Source: Bacillus mesophilus (lineage in GTDB: Bacteria; Bacillota; Bacilli; Bacillales; SA4). From it: a DNA stretch of 64,000 nt. The number at the start of each line of letters is the position of its first letter. The stretch's first letter is position 1. The position numbers and the translations under genes were made by a program. Positions 59,930-64,000 of the stretch are shown piece by piece. The stretch is from assembly GCF_011008845.1 (NCBI RefSeq), contig NZ_JAAIWM010000002.1:496001-560000 (forward strand). Direction: 5' to 3'. The notes under the pieces are model-generated. The model was not told the origin of the DNA. It made no database searches and saw only the letters and a list, made by a program, of their open reading frames with translations.

Positions 59930-59973
59930 GTTCGTTCCATTCCGCTCCAAACACTTGCTTTCCGCTTCACTAC
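59930..59973. repeat. Deleted remnant of dispersed repeat R2
   Basis: GTTCGTTCCATTCCGCTCC, AAACACTTGCTTTCCGC then TTCACTAC: the left end of R2 joined to its right end at the shared TTTCCGC. The rest of the gap 59805-60138 holds the mltG terminator and nothing else I can support. Confidence 0.65.
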
Positions 59974-60099
59974 ACTTCTGCATTTTCAAAAGCAAGAACC
60001 TAAACGAGAAGAACCTTATTTTAAAATAAGTTCCCCTGAAAATAAATAGGAGTACTTTCATCCATCATAATAAAACTGATCCCTTTACAGTGCCTCATA

Positions 60100-60135
60100 T
60101 AAAAAAGAAAGGGATGCTTAAGTACGCATCCCTTT
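60100..60135 (-). terminator. Terminator of mltG
   Basis: AAAGGGATGC / GCATCCCTTT with an eight-base loop, then CTTTTTT on the minus strand. Confidence 0.92.
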
Positions 60136-60138
60136 TGG

Positions 60139-61272
60139 TTAGTTATTTGTAATATGCTTGGCCTTTTCACGATTATGCTCATCTAGGGTCCTTGTGAAGA
60201 TTACTTCGCCATCTTTGGTAGCTAGGAAGTAAAAGAAATCTGTCTCTGAAGGATGAAGTGCTGCTTCTATTGACATTTGACCTGCATTTGCAATTGGTCC
60301 AATTGGCAATCCCTGAATCACATATGTGTTGTAAGGCGAATCAATCTCTAGGTCTTCATAAAGAACTCGATCCTTATGTTTACCTAAAGCGTAAAGAACT
60401 GTTGGATCTGTTTGCAGTGGCATACCTTCCTCTATACGATTGTAGAATACACTCGAAATGTCCTCACGATCAGTTTTAGCTGTTGCTTCTTCTTCAATTA
60501 AGGAAGCAAATGTTAATAACTCATGAACTGTCATTTCTTTTTCTGTCATATCATCTTGATAAGCAAAGAGTACGTCCTCAGTTTTATCTAACATAACCTC
60601 TACTATTTGATCGATAGAAGGTTTCTCTGTATAAAATGGATAGGTTGCAGGGAATAAATACCCTTCTAACGGATAGCGAATTTCTTCATTAAGGATATCT
60701 TCAGTTAAAACAGAAGGATATTGTTCCATTAAGCTTGACAGATACTCAGGATCATTAAGCTGAGTCATAAGCTCTTCTTCTGTATAACCTGTTTTCTCTG
60801 AGACAATTTTCACAATCTGCTCTAGAGTTTTACCTTCGGGGATCGTTAGTGAAAAAACAACCTCTTGTAGGATTTTCCCTGTCTTTAAACTAGCAATAAT
60901 TTCTTCAAATTTCATTGCTGGATTTAGTACATAATCTCCAGCCATAAAGCCTGATTCATTTTTAAATTTTACATAATAACGAAATACATCTGCGTTCTTT
61001 ATAATACCATTCTCTTCTAAAATCATAGCAATACCTCTAGTAGAAGACCCTATCGGGATCGTTACATCTACAGGTTCACTATTGGTCGGATCAACTGGTT
61101 GTAATGCTGATTCAATATACTTATAACCAAATGTTATTCCAGCACCTAAGGAAATAAAGATGACGATTGTAGCAACTAGAACTATTCTTCTGACTAGCTT
61201 GGCCTCTTTGTGCTTCTCAATAAGCTTATCTTTATATTGATCTTGATTTGATTCAGATTCAATTGAAGACAT
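60139..61272 (-). CDS. mltG: Endolytic transglycosylase MltG (YrrL)
   Basis: Membrane-bound lytic transglycosylase that cuts nascent glycan strands. It is 377 residues from ATG 61270-61272, with GGGGGAGGG eight bases upstream. One membrane helix lies near 26-50, then a LysM-like subdomain (IPEGKTLEQIVKIVSEKTG) and the catalytic YceG domain with the general acid in TFASLIEEEATAKTDR and the DPTVLYALG and NTYVIQGLPIGPI motifs. Own promoter likely: TTGACG and TATAAT with a long 19-base spacer (61301-61331). Confidence 0.95.
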   Translation of the reverse strand: MSSIESESNQDQYKDKLIEKHKEAKLVRRIVLVATIVIFISLGAGITFGYKYIESALQPVDPTNSEPVDVTIPIGSSTRGIAMILEENGIIKNADVFRYYVKFKNESGFMAGDYVLNPAMKFEEIIASLKTGKILQEVVFSLTIPEGKTLEQIVKIVSEKTGYTEEELMTQLNDPEYLSSLMEQYPSVLTEDILNEEIRYPLEGYLFPATYPFYTEKPSIDQIVEVMLDKTEDVLFAYQDDMTEKEMTVHELLTFASLIEEEATAKTDREDISSVFYNRIEEGMPLQTDPTVLYALGKHKDRVLYEDLEIDSPYNTYVIQGLPIGPIANAGQMSIEAALHPSETDFFYFLATKDGEVIFTRTLDEHNREKAKHITNN

Positions 61273-61472
61273 AATTATAACCCTCCCCCTCAACGGAACT
61301 ATTATACTACATTTTTCATCTATTTCGTCAATTAAATACAAAATTTAGTAGTTTATATTCCGTCCATATTGTGAAACAAAATAGTTGTGAGTAGTGAATT
61401 GGTAGAAAGGATTTAATTCAGATTATTGAAGGTCATAACAAAAACTTTATCTAAGTCTTTAAAAAAGAGCAC

Positions 61473-61502
61473 AAAGAAAAAGATGAGCCATTATGGCTCA
61501 TC
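61473..61502 (-). terminator. Terminator of the alaS-ireB-ruvX-yrzB unit
   Basis: GATGAGCCAT / ATGGCTCATC, almost perfectly palindromic, followed by TTTTTC on the minus strand. Confidence 0.88.
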
Positions 61503-61508
61503 CTCTTT

Positions 61509-61796
61509 TTACTCTTCTTCTTCTTCATCAAGAAATGTATTTAACATTTCTTCAATCATATCCCACTCTTCATCTGTTTCAATTGGAGCTAGTTCCCCTT
61601 CTTCTGTTTCTCCAGAAGTAAAGCTTGAAGCATGAATCTCGATGTCCTCTTCATCCTCATCTGCACCTATTGGATAATAAAGTACATATGATTTTTTAAA
61701 TTCTTCAGAATCAAATGTAAAGAGCACTTCACATAATTGTTCATTTCCATCTTCATCAATTACTGTAATTTGTTTTTCACCATGTGTCATATTCAT
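61509..61796 (-). CDS. yrzB: DUF1292 family protein YrzB
   Basis: Small, very acidic protein of 95 residues beginning [20 protein letters not shown], with [15 protein letters not shown] in the middle and an acidic C-terminus ending in a Glu run. This is the DUF1292 pattern, of unknown function. It lies ten bases after ruvX and in the conserved order ireB-ruvX-yrzB-mltG. Confidence 0.92.
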   Translation of the reverse strand: MNMTHGEKQITVIDEDGNEQLCEVLFTFDSEEFKKSYVLYYPIGADEDEEDIEIHASSFTSGETEEGELAPIETDEEWDMIEEMLNTFLDEEEEE

Positions 61797-61805
61797 TTCA
61801 CCTCG

Positions 61806-62222
61806 TTAGTTTTTGCTATCCAAATAATTTTGAAGAATAACCGAAGCTGCTAGTTTATCAATAACCTTTTTACGTTTCTTTCTACTAACATCAGCAGAAA
61901 GAAGAATACGTTCTGCAGCCATTGTTGATAGTCGCTCGTCCCATAATTGAACAGGTAGTTGAAAGGTTTCCGATAATAGTTCCGCATACTTTTGACAAGC
62001 TTCTCCGCGAGGACCAATCGTCCCATTCATATTTTTAGGAAGTCCAACTACAACAGATTCAACCTGGTACTCTTCTATTATTTCCTTTAATCGATTAAAT
62101 CCAAACTGTTTTTTTTCTTCATTGATTTGGATGGTTTCTAAGCCTTGTGCTGTCCAACCCATCTCATCACTAACTGCAACACCAACAGTTTTCGTCCCAA
62201 CATCTAATCCTAATATTCTCAT
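61806..62222 (-). CDS. ruvX: Putative Holliday junction resolvase RuvX (YqgF family, YrrK)
   Basis: RNase H-like nuclease of 138 residues. The first catalytic Asp lies in [17 protein letters not shown]; the [10 protein letters not shown] segment and the [15 protein letters not shown] motif follow, with the last acidic residue at KVIDKLAAS. It acts in resolution of recombination intermediates or pre-16S rRNA maturation depending on species. Middle gene between ireB and yrzB. Confidence 0.95.
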   Translation of the reverse strand: MRILGLDVGTKTVGVAVSDEMGWTAQGLETIQINEEKKQFGFNRLKEIIEEYQVESVVVGLPKNMNGTIGPRGEACQKYAELLSETFQLPVQLWDERLSTMAAERILLSADVSRKKRKKVIDKLAASVILQNYLDSKN

Positions 62223-62267
62223 TTGTTACCCCATTGCTTGATCATTTCTTTGAACCTCTAGCTTTAC

Positions 62268-62531
62268 TTATTTTTTTCGTGTAGCTAAATAAGATTTGAC
62301 TAGCTCTTCGATGATTTCATCACGTTCAAGCTTTCTGATGATATTTCTCGCATCCATATGCCTTGGGATATAAGCTGGGTCACCCGATAACAAATAGCCT
62401 ACAATTTGATTAATGGGGTTATAGCCTTTCTCTTGAAGGGCGTCATAAACCGTAAACAACACATCATCTACATTAGTATCAAGCTGATCCTCTTGAAAAT
62501 TAAATTTCATCGTTTTATCAAAAGAGCTCAT
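62268..62531 (-). CDS. ireB: IreB family regulatory phosphoprotein (YrzL)
   Basis: 87-residue helical protein beginning [18 protein letters not shown]. The N-terminal Thr at residue 7 is in the position phosphorylated by the PASTA-domain kinase IreK in Enterococcus. The middle, [22 protein letters not shown], is strictly conserved in the family. It is the gene after alaS, as in Bacillus subtilis (yrzL). A role downstream of the PrkC kinase is inferred. Confidence 0.95.
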   Translation of the reverse strand: MSSFDKTMKFNFQEDQLDTNVDDVLFTVYDALQEKGYNPINQIVGYLLSGDPAYIPRHMDARNIIRKLERDEIIEELVKSYLATRKK

Positions 62532-62632
62532 GTCTACACCTCACTCTCAAGCAAAAGCTTGTCAACATTTACCTTCATTGTACACTAACCACTTGTCATA
62601 ATAAAGCAAACTACAAAAATATCTGTTATGTA

Positions 62633-62667
62633 GGGTTTCTAGAGAGGGGTTACCCCACCAGAAACCC
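62633..62667 (-). other. Two-part hairpin after alaS
   Basis: Outer stem GGGTTTCT / AGAAACCC and inner GGGG / CCCC around TA. No T-run follows on the minus strand, so readthrough into ireB is expected; it may be a stability or attenuation element. Confidence 0.5.
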
Positions 62668-62682
62668 TTGCAAAAAGAACAT

Positions 62683-64000
62683 TTAAACCGACTTTATTAC
62701 CCATTCCTCAACATATTCAAGAGCTTCTGTTAATTTATCCGGGTCTTTTCCTCCAGCTTGTGCCATATCAGGACGGCCACCACCACCGCCACCACAACGT
62801 CCAGCAACTTCTTTTATAAGCTTTCCAGCATGATACCCTTTTGGAAGTAAATCCTCGGTAACACCCGCTAATAAGTTGACCTTATCTGTTCCAACCACTG
62901 ATCCTAAGATAATCACACCAGATCCTATTTTAAGCTTTAAATCATCAACCATAGAACGTAAGCTGTTCATATCAGTGGCATTGACCTTACTAGCTAGAAC
63001 CTTTACTCCATTAATCTCTTTGACCTGATTGATCAAGTTACCTGCTTCAATATTTCCAAGCTTAGCCGCTAAAGATTCATTTTCTCTTTGCAGTTGCTTC
63101 ATTTCGATCTGTAGAGTATCAATTCTATTTACTATGTCTTTTGGATTCGATTTTAATCTCGCTGCCGCTTCATTTAGAAGGCTAATTTGCTCGTACATCG
63201 CTGCATATGCTGCTTGACCAGTTACTGCTTCAATTCTTCTAGTACCAGCACCTATTCCTGATTCTGAAACAATTTTGAATAGCCCAATCACAGCAGTATT
63301 TTGAACATGACAACCGCCACAAAGCTCTAGGCTATAATCACCGACCTGAACCACTCGAACAATTTCTCCATACTTCTCACCAAAAAGCGCCATTGCCCCC
63401 ATAGCTTTTGCTTCAGTTAGTGATTTATTAGAAATTTCAACGTCAATACTTTGCCAAATCTTTTTATTTACGATTTCTTCAATTTGTTCTAGTTCTTCAG
63501 GTTTAATTTGGCCGAAGTGAGAGAAGTCAAAACGTAAACGATCTTTTGTAACTAGTGAGCCTGCTTGGTTAACATGCCCACCTAATACATCTTTTAAAGC
63601 CTGATGAAGAAGATGAGTGGCAGTATGATTTTTAATAATGCCTCCTCTTAACTCCTGATCAATTGTTGCTGAAACGGAAGTACCCTTTGTTAATGTACCT
63701 TCCTCCACAATAATTTGATGTAAGTTTTGACCATTTGGAGCTTTCTGTACATCTTTAACTAGTACCTTGAGGCCATTGCCTACTAGATATCCTTTATCGG
63801 CAATTTGACCACCACTTTCAGCATAAAACGGCGTAGAGCTAAGAATGATTTGCCCTTCTTGCCCTGCTGATAGCTCATTGACAAATTGATGGTTTGAGAC
63901 TATTTCTAACACATTTGCTTCTTCTTCAAGCTTTTCATACCCAACAAAGCTGCTCTTTGCCGTAATTTCTCCAAGCACTCCACCTTGAACCTGCATGGAA
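62683..64000 (-). CDS. alaS: Alanine-tRNA ligase, C-terminal half (gene runs off the right edge)
   Basis: The last 439 codons of alaS. The editing domain is visible: zinc motif HTATHLLHQ and the CGGCH motif ([13 protein letters not shown]) with [13 protein letters not shown] coiled coil follows and then the C-Ala (DHHA1) domain with [15 protein letters not shown], which bridges the aminoacylation and editing sites. The catalytic domain lies outside the window. First gene of the alaS-ireB-ruvX-yrzB order. Confidence 0.97.
   Translation of the reverse strand, partial: SMQVQGGVLGEITAKSSFVGYEKLEEEANVLEIVSNHQFVNELSAGQEGQIILSSTPFYAESGGQIADKGYLVGNGLKVLVKDVQKAPNGQNLHQIIVEEGTLTKGTSVSATIDQELRGGIIKNHTATHLLHQALKDVLGGHVNQAGSLVTKDRLRFDFSHFGQIKPEELEQIEEIVNKKIWQSIDVEISNKSLTEAKAMGAMALFGEKYGEIVRVVQVGDYSLELCGGCHVQNTAVIGLFKIVSESGIGAGTRRIEAVTGQAAYAAMYEQISLLNEAAARLKSNPKDIVNRIDTLQIEMKQLQRENESLAAKLGNIEAGNLINQVKEINGVKVLASKVNATDMNSLRSMVDDLKLKIGSGVIILGSVVGTDKVNLLAGVTEDLLPKGYHAGKLIKEVAGRCGGGGGGRPDMAQAGGKDPDKLTEALEYVEEWVIKSV

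Noticed and set aside
59822..60061. Minus-strand frame of 79 codons between trmR and mltG
   Set aside because: It covers the R2 remnant and low-complexity flanks, has no family likeness and no ribosome binding site.

Overview
The window is chromosomal backbone of an endospore-forming, AT-rich Gram-positive bacterium of the family Bacillaceae. The evidence is strong AGGAGG ribosome binding sites, sporulation and germination genes (spoIIP, gpr, sigK, sda), a CIRCE-controlled hrcA operon, the comE competence locus, and gene order close to the 230-240 degree region of Bacillus subtilis. The genus cannot be fixed from sequence alone. No rRNA, tRNA, CRISPR array, prophage or intact transposon was seen.

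Layout, left to right. 0-11 kb, minus strand: dnaJ (cut by the window edge), dnaK, grpE, hrcA with its CIRCE operator, hemW, lepA, yqxA, spoIIP and gpr. 11-18 kb: rpsT (+), holA (-), yqzM (+), comEC-comEB-comEA (-), comER (+). 18-23 kb: the minus-strand yqeG-yqeH-aroE-yhbY-nadD-yqeK-rsfS-yqeM operon, then a DnaA-box cluster in front of sda (+). 24-30 kb: an Mrp sodium/proton antiporter operon with mrpA, C, D, E, F and G but no mrpB. 30-36 kb: a LacI-family regulator and a large secreted GH13 amylase/pullulanase gene broken by one in-frame stop. 36-43 kb: psd, a coiled-coil protein, pepF, a tiny YjcZ-type protein, a chemoreceptor and an uninterrupted sigK. 43-46 kb: a cluster of very small genes (one clear YrzI member), then a two-gene MotA/MotB-like pair that resembles ZorA/ZorB of the Zorya defence system without its effectors. 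46-50 kb: the yrrT-mtnN-mccA-mccB-yrhC methionine-to-cysteine operon and yrzA. 50-64 kb: a membrane GGDEF-EAL protein behind a perfect 11-bp-phased Pho-box-like array, then yrrS, pbpI, greA, udk, trhP2, trhP1, trmR, mltG, yrzB, ruvX, ireB and the 3' part of alaS.

Most genes form known functional groups: protein quality control, competence, ribosome and NAD biogenesis, sulfur-amino-acid recycling, tRNA U34 modification, and peptidoglycan synthesis. The stretch from mrp to the Zor-like pair (24-46 kb) separates two blocks that are close in gene order to B. subtilis and carries most of the lineage-specific content.

The non-coding DNA is unusually rich. Two intergenic arrays beside lepA carry a five-base core repeated every 19-21 bp, two helical turns, without being CRISPR or coding. 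Three families of dispersed intergenic repeats occur, one of them nested in another. Several leaders show compact regulatory designs: a hairpin or mini-ORF between the sda ribosome binding site and start codon, the pbpI ribosome binding site inside the greA terminator, and twin operators at the amylase gene.
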